A stretch of DNA of 6,431 nucleotides from an uncultured Pyrinomonas sp. (GTDB lineage Bacteria; Acidobacteriota; Blastocatellia; Pyrinomonadales; Pyrinomonadaceae): NCBI GenBank assembly GCA_937135995.1, contig CAKZOF010000581.1, positions 1 to 6,431 of the forward strand, read 5' to 3'. Each line of letters begins with the position of its first letter. The stretch's first letter is position 1. The notes beneath the pieces were generated by a model. That model was not told the origin of the DNA. It ran no database searches and saw nothing but the letters and a program-made list of their open reading frames with translations. Shown here piece after piece: positions 1 to 6,431 of the stretch. The translations under genes and the position numbers were made by a program.

Positions 1-1
1 G

Positions 2-139
2 ACTTATGCGAGCCGCGCTGCAACGAACTTTGATTTTCAACTCTACATGCGGCACCGCGAGTACCGCGCGGCGTTCGGTTTTGTCATCGCTTGGGCGGCG
101 CTTGCGCTCAAAGCGATGTGGATGCGCGGGGCGTTTTGA
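2..139 (+). CDS. C-terminal end of an unidentified, probably membrane-associated protein (5' end outside window)
   Basis: Reading the second frame from base 2 gives 45 uninterrupted codons ending in TGA at 137-139. The peptide looks like a genuine protein C-terminus. It has a polar stretch (NFDFQLYMRHREYRAAFG) followed by a hydrophobic segment (FVIAWAALALKAMW, about residues 26-41) and a short basic tail (MRGAF at the end), which suggests a single C-terminal membrane helix with a positively charged end. There is no suitable start inside the window, so the gene begins to the left. The next gene starts 22 nt after the stop on the same strand, so the two are probably co-transcribed. I do not recognise the family with confidence. 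A membrane-anchored glycosyltransferase or another envelope enzyme is possible but is only a guess. An alternative open frame overlaps this stretch, but its translation there is arginine/serine-rich and unlike a real protein. Confidence 0.6.
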   Translation, partial: TYASRAATNFDFQLYMRHREYRAAFGFVIAWAALALKAMWMRGAF

Positions 140-161
140 GCTTCGCGCTCGGATCACGAGG

Positions 162-1106
162 ATGAAGGTTCCGTTTGCGGCCACGGCGATCTTGTTCGTT
201 GCGCTGCAGTGCATTCAGCCGGCGCTGGGCCAAAGTGCGAACATGGTGGGAAGCGACAAGTTCCCTTTTCTCCCGCAAGAAGAGTTGATCTACGAGGGCG
301 AATTCTCCAAACTCGTCCTCCGCAATATCAACATCGCTGAATTTCGGTTCGTGGCGCAGCGCGCTCCGGCCTTTTGTGCCGAAAACGAACTGGCTTCGCT
401 CGACGCGCCGGCAGCATTGCGCTCAACGTGCGCCGCGTCCGCGCCGACGTTGTTGTTTACGGGCGAGGCTCACGCTGTCGGCTGGTTTCACCGCCTGTTT
501 GGCATCGATTTTCAGTACAAGCTCGAATCCCGCGTTGAGGCCTCATCCTTCGCCGTGCTCGAAACCAAAAAGTACGACCGGCAAGGCTCGCGCGTGCGCG
601 TTGGCTGCGCGACTTTCGACCACGGCGACAACCGCGTCACATGGAGCGAGCATGATCCGCGCAATCCAGCGCGCGCGCCCAACGTGGTCACCAGCCGTAT
701 GGGCGAAGCGCCGTTCTACGACGTGCTCGCCGCCATCTACTACCTGCGGACCAAACAGTTCGTTCCGGGAGAGCAGTTCACGCTCGCCATCAGCGACGCG
801 GGACAAACCTACAACGTGCCGGTGCGCGCGCTTGAAACGAAACGGATCAAGACCGTTCTCGGCGAAGTCGAAACCGTGCGGCTCGATGTCGGACTGTTTG
901 GTCCCACCGGACTGGTCCAACGCGACGGCCGCATGTCGCTGTGGATCACGACGGACGCGCGCCGCATTCCAGTGCGCGCCGAGATGAGCAGCGACCTCGG
1001 CACGCTCACCATCAAGCTGAAAAAGATCGTCCACGATCCGGGGTCGGCGACGGAAGCTGCGCCACCGCTGGCGATCAAGTGCGCCGCGCCACCCTCTTCG
1101 CCCTGA
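162..1106 (+). CDS. DUF3108 domain-containing secreted/periplasmic protein
   Basis: The 314-residue protein has a clear Sec signal peptide: Lys2, then a hydrophobic core (about residues 4-18) and a likely signal peptidase I site after Ala-Leu-Gly at 21-23. The mature part matches the DUF3108 pattern. It opens with an EELIYEGEFSKL strand near residue 35. Mid-protein is a GWFHRLFGIDFQYKLESRVE segment (from Gly107), and the C-terminal signature has WITTDARRIPVR (from Trp261) followed by GTLTIKLKKI. DUF3108 proteins are envelope proteins of unknown biochemical role, predicted to be beta-rich, so no reaction is assigned. The segment from about residue 70 to 100, with two cysteines, looks like a lineage-specific insertion. 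I chose ATG162 because the signal peptide begins there and the frame upstream overlaps the preceding gene and encodes an implausible basic peptide. The ribosome binding site is poor: GAGG directly abuts the ATG. The 22-nt gap to the gene before it suggests translational coupling or a shared transcript. Confidence 0.82.
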   Translation: MKVPFAATAILFVALQCIQPALGQSANMVGSDKFPFLPQEELIYEGEFSKLVLRNINIAEFRFVAQRAPAFCAENELASLDAPAALRSTCAASAPTLLFTGEAHAVGWFHRLFGIDFQYKLESRVEASSFAVLETKKYDRQGSRVRVGCATFDHGDNRVTWSEHDPRNPARAPNVVTSRMGEAPFYDVLAAIYYLRTKQFVPGEQFTLAISDAGQTYNVPVRALETKRIKTVLGEVETVRLDVGLFGPTGLVQRDGRMSLWITTDARRIPVRAEMSSDLGTLTIKLKKIVHDPGSATEAAPPLAIKCAAPPSSP

Positions 1107-1137
1107 GAGCCCCAGACCAACAAGCGGCGGAAAGCGC

Positions 1138-1177
1138 CGGTTGACACAAACCGCACGGCTCGGTCAAACTGTGACCG
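1138..1177 (+). promoter_or_regulatory. Two adjacent inverted repeats upstream of the DUF4912-GH57 unit (candidate operator)
   Basis: Seen directly: CGGTTGACACAAACCG at 1138-1153 has 5-bp arms (CGGTT/AACCG) around 6 nt, and CGGTCAAACTGTGACCG at 1161-1177 has perfect 6-bp arms (CGGTCA/TGACCG) around 5 nt. Their centres are about 23-24 bp apart, close to two helical turns. The first contains a perfect TTGACA hexamer (1141-1146). The arms share the core CGGT/ACCG, as expected if one dimeric regulator binds twice. Neither has a T-tract, so they do not look like terminators. Which protein binds, if any, is unknown. Confidence 0.4.
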
Positions 1178-1192
1178 CTCTACCGTTAGAAT
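1141..1192 (+). promoter_or_regulatory. Promoter-like elements for the DUF4912-GH57 genes
   Basis: A perfect -35-like TTGACA lies at 1141-1146 and a good -10-like TAGAAT at 1187-1192, but they are 40 nt apart and cannot be one sigma-70 promoter. TTGACA pairs only with a weak CAAACT (1165-1170, 18-nt spacer). TAGAAT pairs only with a weak TCAAAC (1164-1169, 17-nt spacer). The latter would suit an activator-dependent promoter, with the dyad at 1161-1177 covering the -35 region. The exact promoter cannot be settled from sequence alone. Confidence 0.35.
1171..1180 (+). repeat. GTGACCGCTC, copy 1 (upstream of DUF4912 gene)
   Basis: This 10-mer recurs exactly at 3852-3861 upstream of the AraC-family gene. 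Here it overlaps the right arm of the 1161-1177 dyad and ends 6 nt before the -10-like TAGAAT. It is a candidate binding site shared by the two promoters. Confidence 0.4.
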
Positions 1193-1252
1193 TGTGAATC
1201 GCGGGCGAGCGCAAGAAGCGGTTCGGGACGCGCTTGCCCGCAAACAAGGAGC

Positions 1253-2107
1253 ATGTCATCCGACTATCACTCTAGCTCCGCCGAGTTCGCGCCGGAAGCA
1301 TTGCGCGCGCGCGTTCAACAGACAGCGCAAAAACTTGCAGCGCTGCCCGAAGTCGAGCCGCTGCCGCCGTTGCCGCGCGCTCACCGAATCAGGCTCTTCG
1401 TTCAGTCGCCCTACAGGCTTTTTCTTTACTGGAGCTTGGCGCGCGATCCCTCGACGACGCTGCATCGCATCTTCGGCGACCGCGCGACGCTGTACACGCT
1501 CTCCGTGCGCCTAATTGACCTCATCGGCGGTCAACAGTACCTGCGTCCGGCATCGCCCGACGGCAACGAGTGGTTTGATGTCTTTCCGGGGCGTGCTTAT
1601 CGCGTCGAACTGGGGCTGTTCGCTCCAGGGCGTCCATTCATCAGGCTGCTCGTCTCAAACGAAGTGCGCACGCCGCGCGTTGGCGTGTCGCCGCAGGTGG
1701 ACCAATCGCTCGACTTCCAAGCGCCGCCGGAAGCGCTGGCGCAGATGCTTGCCGATGCGGGCCAGACGCTGGATGCGCTGGAAGCAGCGCTCGAAGCTGC
1801 TCTGCCGCTCGCTTCGGAACTACCGGCCGACATCCTTTCAGCGCTGTCGCCCGACAAGGCGCGCCTGCTCGCTGCGCTGGTCGCCGGGTTGTCGCTCGAC
1901 GAACTGCGACGGATGTTCGCGCCCGAACTGATCGCGTGGCTTTCCGGTTTCGACCACGAAACGCTGCGGGCAGCGTTGCGCGCGGCGCTCTCTTTCGCTC
2001 CGGAAAAGATTCCGTTTCGTCTACACGGCGCAAGCGAAATGGTGATGCCACGCGGCCCCTTCGCGCGGTTCATGCCAAGTCTCGCCGCGGGAAGGTTGCC
2101 GGAATGA
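1253..2107 (+). CDS. DUF4912 domain-containing protein, alpha-glucan-associated
   Basis: This is a 284-residue soluble protein with no signal peptide. Residues about 45-147 match the DUF4912 pattern. That stretch starts with a strand RIRLFVQSPYRLFLYWSL (from Arg45), continues through a WFDVFPGRAYRVELGLF section (Trp107-Phe123), and ends with IRLLVSNEVRTPRVGVSP (to about Pro147). The remainder (about 150-260) is Ala/Leu-rich and probably helical; I recognise no further domain. DUF4912 genes are, to my knowledge, often found near or fused to GH57 enzymes, and here the gene sits 98 nt upstream of a GH57 branching enzyme. I infer an accessory role in alpha-glucan metabolism, perhaps substrate or enzyme binding, but the molecular function is not established. 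ATG1253 is the only reasonable start: an in-frame TAG lies at 1187-1189 and no ATG, GTG or TTG intervenes. The AAGGAG at 1246-1251 is a strong Shine-Dalgarno sequence but is only 1 nt from the ATG, closer than usual. Confidence 0.8.
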   Translation: MSSDYHSSSAEFAPEALRARVQQTAQKLAALPEVEPLPPLPRAHRIRLFVQSPYRLFLYWSLARDPSTTLHRIFGDRATLYTLSVRLIDLIGGQQYLRPASPDGNEWFDVFPGRAYRVELGLFAPGRPFIRLLVSNEVRTPRVGVSPQVDQSLDFQAPPEALAQMLADAGQTLDALEAALEAALPLASELPADILSALSPDKARLLAALVAGLSLDELRRMFAPELIAWLSGFDHETLRAALRAALSFAPEKIPFRLHGASEMVMPRGPFARFMPSLAAGRLPE

Positions 2108-2205
2108 AAGCGTCGCTCATCGAGCACGCGCCGCTCGTCAGACGATGATGCCACGCTCGTCCGCGCAGCGTCCGAGGCCGACTCGTTGAACAAATCGAAC
2201 GCCCC

Positions 2206-3813
2206 ATGCCCGAAGCCTATTTCAGTTTAGTGCTGCACGCTCATTTGCCCTTCGTGCGCCATCCGGAATATCCCGAATTCCTCGAAGAGGATTGGCTCTA
2301 CGAAGCGATCACGGAAGTCTATCTGCCGCTCATCTTCGTCTTTTCGAACCTCGCGCAACTCGGCGCCAGACCGCGCTTGGCGATGAACATCTCGCCGCCG
2401 TTGTGCGAGATGCTCGCGGACGAACTGCTGCGCGCGCGCTACACACGCCATCTCGAAAACTTGCTGGCGCTCGTCGAAAAAGAACTGGGAAGAACGGCCC
2501 ATCAAGCGCCGGAGTTTCATGCGACCGCACGCATGTACCACGAGAACTTGAGCGCGGCGCGCCGCCTGTGGGAGGAGGTTTACCGGCGTGACCTCGTGCG
2601 CGCCTTTCGCGAGCTTCAAGACGCGGGCGTGCTCGAGATCATCACCTGCGGCGCGACGCACGGCTTTCTGCCGCTGATTTCGACTGAGGAAGCGCGCCGG
2701 GCGCAGATCGAAGTGGCCGTGCAAAACTACCAGAAGCATTTCGGACGCCGACCGCGCGGCATATGGCTTCCCGAATGTGCTTACGAGCCGGGTTTGGAGA
2801 GGTTGCTGGCCGCTGCGGGACTCGAATATTTCATCGCCGATGCGCACGCCATTCTTTACGGAGATCCGCGTCCGCGTTACGGCGTCCACGCGCCGGTACG
2901 TTGTCCGAACGGAGTGGCCGTTTTCGCCCGCGACCCGGAGACGAGCCAGCAGGTTTGGAGTTCCATTACCGGTTATCCGGGCCATCCGGATTATCGCGAG
3001 TTCTACCGTGACGTCGGCTGGGATGCGCCCTATGACTACTTGAAACCGCATCTGCACAGCGACGGGCAGCGCCGCCACTTGGGGCTGAAGTACCACCGCA
3101 TCACCGGACGCGATGTGCCGCTGCACGAGAAAGCGCCCTACGATCCGGAAGCAGCGCGGCGAAGGGCGCGGCTCGATGCCGAACATTTCGTCCGCTCGCG
3201 CCTCGAACAAGCCGCGCGCCTACGCCCGATGTTGTCTGGCCGCACGCCGCTGATCGTTTCGCCCTACGACGCGGAACTTTTCGGCCACTGGTGGTACGAA
3301 GGGCCGCAATTTCTCGATTTCGTCTTCCGCCTGCTCCATCAGCAGCGCGAAGCCATCGAACCGCTTTCGCCGGGCGACTACTTGAATCTCGGGCAACCGA
3401 TTCAGACACAACAACCGGCCCAGTCGTCTTGGGGCGCCGAGGGCTATTTCAAAGTCTGGCTGAACGAAGGCACGGCGTGGATGTACCCTTATCAACACGT
3501 GGCCGAAGCGCGCATGACCGCGTTGGCCGACGCACATGCGGCGACGGCGGATGCGCTAACGCGCCGTGCGCTCAACCAGGCGGCGCGTGAACTGCTGCTT
3601 GCGCAGTCAAGCGATTGGGCTTTTCAGATCTACCAAGGGACGACGGTCGAATACGCCGTGCGCCGTTTCCGCGCCCACATCTACCGATTCAACCTCTTGG
3701 CCGACGACATCGAGCGCGGACAAATCGACGCCGCGCGTCTCGCCGAGATCGAGGGGCGCGATTCGATCTTCCCCGAAATCGACTTTCGCATCTACTGTTC
3801 GCAACGCGCATGA
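2206..3813 (+). CDS. GH57 1,4-alpha-glucan (glycogen) branching enzyme
   Basis: The 535-residue protein is predicted to cut alpha-1,4-glucan chains and re-attach them through alpha-1,6 bonds (EC 2.4.1.18) in the cytoplasm. The GH57 motifs appear in order: HAHLPFVRHP at 11-20; GATHGFLP from Gly149; WLPECAY with the expected catalytic nucleophile Glu190; SPYDAELFGHWWYEG from Ser352 with the expected acid/base Asp355; and a WGAEGYFKVWLN block from Trp409. A helical C-terminal DUF1957-type region includes ARELLLAQSSDW (460-471). The catalytic positions sit close to the E183/D353 pair known from the Thermus enzyme. The length (535) matches the short Thermus type (about 520) rather than the Thermococcus type, which carries an extra C-terminal extension. 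The DUF4912 gene lies 98 nt upstream and is probably in the same transcript. ATG2206 places the first motif at the usual distance from the N-terminus, but no clear Shine-Dalgarno sequence precedes it. An alpha-amylase or 4-alpha-glucanotransferase is the main alternative; motif content and the C-terminal domain favour a branching enzyme. Confidence 0.92.
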   Translation: MPEAYFSLVLHAHLPFVRHPEYPEFLEEDWLYEAITEVYLPLIFVFSNLAQLGARPRLAMNISPPLCEMLADELLRARYTRHLENLLALVEKELGRTAHQAPEFHATARMYHENLSAARRLWEEVYRRDLVRAFRELQDAGVLEIITCGATHGFLPLISTEEARRAQIEVAVQNYQKHFGRRPRGIWLPECAYEPGLERLLAAAGLEYFIADAHAILYGDPRPRYGVHAPVRCPNGVAVFARDPETSQQVWSSITGYPGHPDYREFYRDVGWDAPYDYLKPHLHSDGQRRHLGLKYHRITGRDVPLHEKAPYDPEAARRRARLDAEHFVRSRLEQAARLRPMLSGRTPLIVSPYDAELFGHWWYEGPQFLDFVFRLLHQQREAIEPLSPGDYLNLGQPIQTQQPAQSSWGAEGYFKVWLNEGTAWMYPYQHVAEARMTALADAHAATADALTRRALNQAARELLLAQSSDWAFQIYQGTTVEYAVRRFRAHIYRFNLLADDIERGQIDAARLAEIEGRDSIFPEIDFRIYCSQRA

Positions 3814-3827
3814 ACGGCGAGCGCCGT
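3814..3827 (+). other. Short GC-rich hairpin directly after the GH57 stop
   Basis: ACGGC (3814-3818) and GCCGT (3823-3827) form a perfect 5-bp stem with a 4-nt GAGC loop, starting immediately after the TGA. There is no T-run after it, so it is at best a weak or non-intrinsic terminator or a 3'-end stabiliser. It could be chance in GC-rich DNA. Confidence 0.25.
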
Positions 3828-3851
3828 CCGCCAGCCGCGCCTTGCGCGCGC

Positions 3852-3871
3852 GTGACCGCTCCGGTTATGTT
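3852..3871 (+). promoter_or_regulatory. Candidate promoter/operator of the AraC-family gene with GTGACCGCTC copy 2
   Basis: GTGACCGCTC at 3852-3861 is identical to 1171-1180. Within it TGACCG (3853-3858 region) faces CGGTTA across a CTC spacer, an imperfect dyad that reuses the CGGTyA half-site seen upstream of the DUF4912 gene. A -10-like TATGTT follows at 3866-3871, with only a weak -35 (TTGCGC, 3842-3847, 18-nt spacer). If it is used, transcription would begin about 10 nt before the ATG, giving a very short leader. The arrangement would suit autoregulation, which is an inference. Confidence 0.33.
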
Positions 3872-3888
3872 CTTTTCGCCGACACGAA

Positions 3889-4758
3889 ATGCCGCACAGC
3901 GCGGACACCTTCGATCGCATCCTCGTCGACGCACGCTACACGCTGCACCATCGTCGCTCACGCCGCGCACGCTGGCAGGCGGAAGCGCGTCCGAACTACG
4001 TCCTGCTGGTTCTGCTCGATGGCGTGTGGCGATTCGACGTGGCCGGGCGCGTGGGAGAAGCGCGAGCGGGCGATGCGCTGATCGCGCTGCCGCGCGAGAC
4101 GTTGCGGGCACGCGCGCTGGAGGCAGCCGAGTCGCTCTTCTTCTCGCTCTCGCCGACGCTGATCCTCGATTGCGCCGTACGCGCGCGCCTCGCCCGCAGC
4201 GATGCGTTCGTCGAGTTCCGCACGTGCCACATCGCGGGCGACGCACGGCTCGTGCGCTACGCACGCGATGTGGCCGAAGAGCTTGCTGCTGACGAAGCCG
4301 GTAAACAGATGGTGGTGGCCGCGCTCGTCGAGCAAACGGTGGTCCATCTTTTGCGCCGTTACGCTCAAGCAAAGCGCGCCGATGAACTGGAACTGACACG
4401 CGCCGGTCTGGTCGATCGTCGCTTGCGCCGCGCCGTCGAATTGATGCAAGCGCAACTCGACCGCGAACTGTCGCTCGAAGAAATGGCGGCGGCGGCTTAC
4501 CTATCGCCTTTTCACTTCGCGCGCCTCTTCAAGAAAGCGACCGGCACCACGCCGCACGCCTATCTGACGGCATTGAGACTGGCGCGCGCCGAAATCCTAC
4601 TAGCTGAAACCGATCTATCCATCACCGAAGTCGCCGCGCGCGTCGGTTACAGCAGCCCGAGCCACTTCGCCAAAGCCTTTCGCCAAGCGACCGGGCTCGC
4701 GCCGCGCGCTTTTCGCACGGCGCTGGCGCGCGAACGGTCCGGTCCACCGAAAGGCTGA
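3889..4758 (+). CDS. AraC/XylS-family transcriptional regulator
   Basis: This 289-residue cytoplasmic DNA-binding protein carries a C-terminal AraC-type double helix-turn-helix (about residues 178-281). The first HTH is SLEEMAAAAYLSPFHFARLF (195-214). The linker helix includes PHAYLTALRLARAEILL (222-238). The second HTH is SITEVAARVGYSSPSHFAKAF (244-264), followed by the family signature ending TGLAPRAFR (268-276). The N-terminal part (about 30-95) has a beta-rich, cupin-like pattern (NYVLLVLLDGVWRFDVAG, then AGDALIALP) typical of effector-binding AraC_N domains, but too divergent to name a ligand. The gene lies 75 nt after the branching enzyme on the same strand. No Shine-Dalgarno sequence precedes ATG3889, and an in-frame stop at 3853-3855 with no other start between fixes the N-terminus. 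The shared GTGACCGCTC suggests, but does not prove, that it controls itself and the upstream alpha-glucan genes. Confidence 0.93.
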   Translation: MPHSADTFDRILVDARYTLHHRRSRRARWQAEARPNYVLLVLLDGVWRFDVAGRVGEARAGDALIALPRETLRARALEAAESLFFSLSPTLILDCAVRARLARSDAFVEFRTCHIAGDARLVRYARDVAEELAADEAGKQMVVAALVEQTVVHLLRRYAQAKRADELELTRAGLVDRRLRRAVELMQAQLDRELSLEEMAAAAYLSPFHFARLFKKATGTTPHAYLTALRLARAEILLAETDLSITEVAARVGYSSPSHFAKAFRQATGLAPRAFRTALARERSGPPKG

Positions 4759-4807
4759 GCAGCGAGGGCCGCGACGCTGGTGAGCCTCTTCTGCAGCGGT
4801 TCGCCGC

Positions 4808-4839
4808 GCGAAAAGAGCAATCGAACGCTCTTTTTTCGC
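4808..4839 (+). terminator. Rho-independent terminator after the AraC-family gene
   Basis: AAAAGAGC (4811-4818) and GCTCTTTT (4827-4834) form a perfect 8-bp stem with an 8-nt loop, followed by further Ts (TTTTTT at 4831-4836). Flanking GCG (4808-4810) and CGC (4837-4839) could extend the stem across a two-T bulge. With A-rich and T-rich sides it could act in both directions. It lies 50 nt past the AraC stop and separates it from the inositol phosphate synthase gene. Confidence 0.75.
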
Positions 4840-4873
4840 AAGATAGAGCGAGACGCGCGCGCCTCTGCGGGTC

Positions 4874-4922
4874 TATGCTCTCTCGGAAACGAACCGAATC
4901 GAATCTTTCTGGATTGAGGTGA
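4874..4922 (+). promoter_or_regulatory. ino1: Leader of the inositol phosphate synthase gene: -10-like element and ribosome binding site
   Basis: A TATGCT at 4874-4879 resembles a -10 element, but I see no convincing -35 at 16-18 nt upstream, so the promoter call is weak. The ribosome binding site is clear: TGAGGTGA at 4915-4922, with GAGG 6 nt before ATG4926. It is the best-spaced Shine-Dalgarno sequence in the window and fixes the start. The leader contains tandem CGAAT-like units (about 4890-4903) of unknown meaning. Confidence 0.45.
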
Positions 4923-4925
4923 AAA

Positions 4926-6245
<1,320 letters not shown>

Positions 6246-6285
6246 AATCGGAGTTGGACGCCGAAAGCGCGCGCCTCGCCGGTGC

Positions 6286-6335
6286 GACGTCAGCCGCCGC
6301 CGTTCGTCCGTTCGACGAGCGGCGGTTGACGTTTT
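6286..6335 (+). terminator. Strong rho-independent terminator of ino1
   Basis: The left arm CGTCAGCCGCCGC (6288-6300) plus TCGTC (6304-6308) pairs with GACGAGCGGCGGTTGACG (6314-6331). There is a 3-nt CGT bulge on the left, one G-U wobble and a CGTTC loop at 6309-6313. The stem can extend through A6287-T6332 and a further G-U pair. TTTT (6332-6335) follows. It is a long, stable stem 40 nt past the ino1 stop, though the T-tract is short. Confidence 0.68.
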
Positions 6336-6431
6336 CGTGACACCGAGCGACGTTTACGTGCGACTTTTCGACGCCTTCGCACGCCGTCTGCCGTCGGCGC
6401 TGACACATAGTGTCAAGCACATCCTGCCGCA
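6336..6431. other. Intergenic tail with no visible gene
   Basis: I find no convincing coding frame, RNA gene or promoter here. The only clear structure is the palindrome at 6401-6415, listed separately. It is probably the upstream region of a gene beyond the right edge, or a convergent boundary. Confidence 0.4.
6401..6415. promoter_or_regulatory. Perfect 6+3+6 palindrome TGACACATAGTGTCA (candidate operator)
   Basis: TGACAC and GTGTCA are exact reverse complements around ATA. The size and symmetry are typical of a site for a dimeric HTH repressor, and the AT-containing centre stands out in GC-rich surroundings. No T-run follows, so it is not a terminator. On the - strand it includes TTGACA (6416-6411), but no matching -10 is seen. 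The binding protein is unknown. Confidence 0.4.

Noticed and set aside
1194..1514. GTG-initiated open frame overlapping the DUF4912 start
   Set aside because: The Arg/Cys-rich product is not protein-like and conflicts with the DUF4912 frame, which has conserved sequence.
2108..2205. 98-nt gap between the DUF4912 and GH57 genes considered as a promoter or small gene
   Set aside because: No stop-free plausible peptide, no -35/-10 pair, no strong hairpin; it is treated as an intra-operon spacer.
2227..3210. Long antisense open frame (327 codons) opposite the GH57 gene
   Set aside because: It lies entirely within a gene with full catalytic motifs; its translation has no recognisable domain, and high GC at third positions commonly leaves antisense frames open.
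3836..3847. GCGC-CTT-GCGC micro-hairpin before the AraC gene
   Set aside because: A 4-bp stem of alternating GC is expected by chance in this composition and has no T-tract.
3615..4292. Open frame of 225 codons spanning the GH57 end, the gap and the AraC start
   Set aside because: It overlaps two confident genes in another frame and its product is an arginine-rich, low-complexity sequence typical of frame shadows.
4775..4798. CGCTG...CAGCG inverted repeat after the AraC stop
   Set aside because: Five-bp arms with a 14-nt loop are weak, and the real terminator follows at 4808-4839.

Overview
The window is GC-rich (roughly 60% by eye) bacterial DNA. All convincing genes lie on the + strand and no mobile element, RNA gene or CRISPR array is visible. 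The gene set is a DUF3108 secreted protein, a DUF4912 protein beside a GH57 glycogen branching enzyme, an AraC-type regulator and a long (about 440 aa) myo-inositol-1-phosphate synthase. It looks most like an Acidobacteriota chromosome, possibly Blastocatellia or a relative. That assignment rests on gene content and protein style only and is tentative.

Layout. Bases 2-139 are the 3' end of a gene entering from the left, with a C-terminal membrane-like segment. It lacks a start codon in the window and is easily masked by an overlapping open frame. It is followed 22 nt later by a DUF3108 protein with a signal peptide (162-1106). The 146-nt gap 1107-1252 carries two inverted repeats and promoter-like elements. 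It leads into the DUF4912 gene (1253-2107) and the GH57 1,4-alpha-glucan branching enzyme (2206-3813), a likely two-gene glycogen/alpha-glucan unit. A 75-nt gap precedes an AraC/XylS-family regulator (3889-4758). A T-tailed hairpin (4808-4839) separates that from the inositol-3-phosphate synthase gene (4926-6245), which has a good ribosome binding site and its own strong terminator (6286-6335). The last 96 bases hold a perfect 6+3+6 palindrome but no gene.

How the parts may work together. The branching enzyme introduces alpha-1,6 branches into alpha-glucan, and the DUF4912 protein is probably an accessory factor of unknown mechanism. The AraC-type protein is the natural candidate local regulator: the 10-mer GTGACCGCTC occurs both just upstream of the DUF4912-GH57 pair and just upstream of the AraC gene, beside a -10-like element in each case. 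The inositol phosphate synthase, flanked by terminators, appears to be an independent unit making inositol phosphate from glucose-6-phosphate, probably for lipids or a solute. Overall this is an ordinary chromosomal metabolic region. I see no convincing novel system; the most checkable new points are the candidate shared operator, the masked partial gene at the left edge and the DUF4912-branching enzyme pairing.
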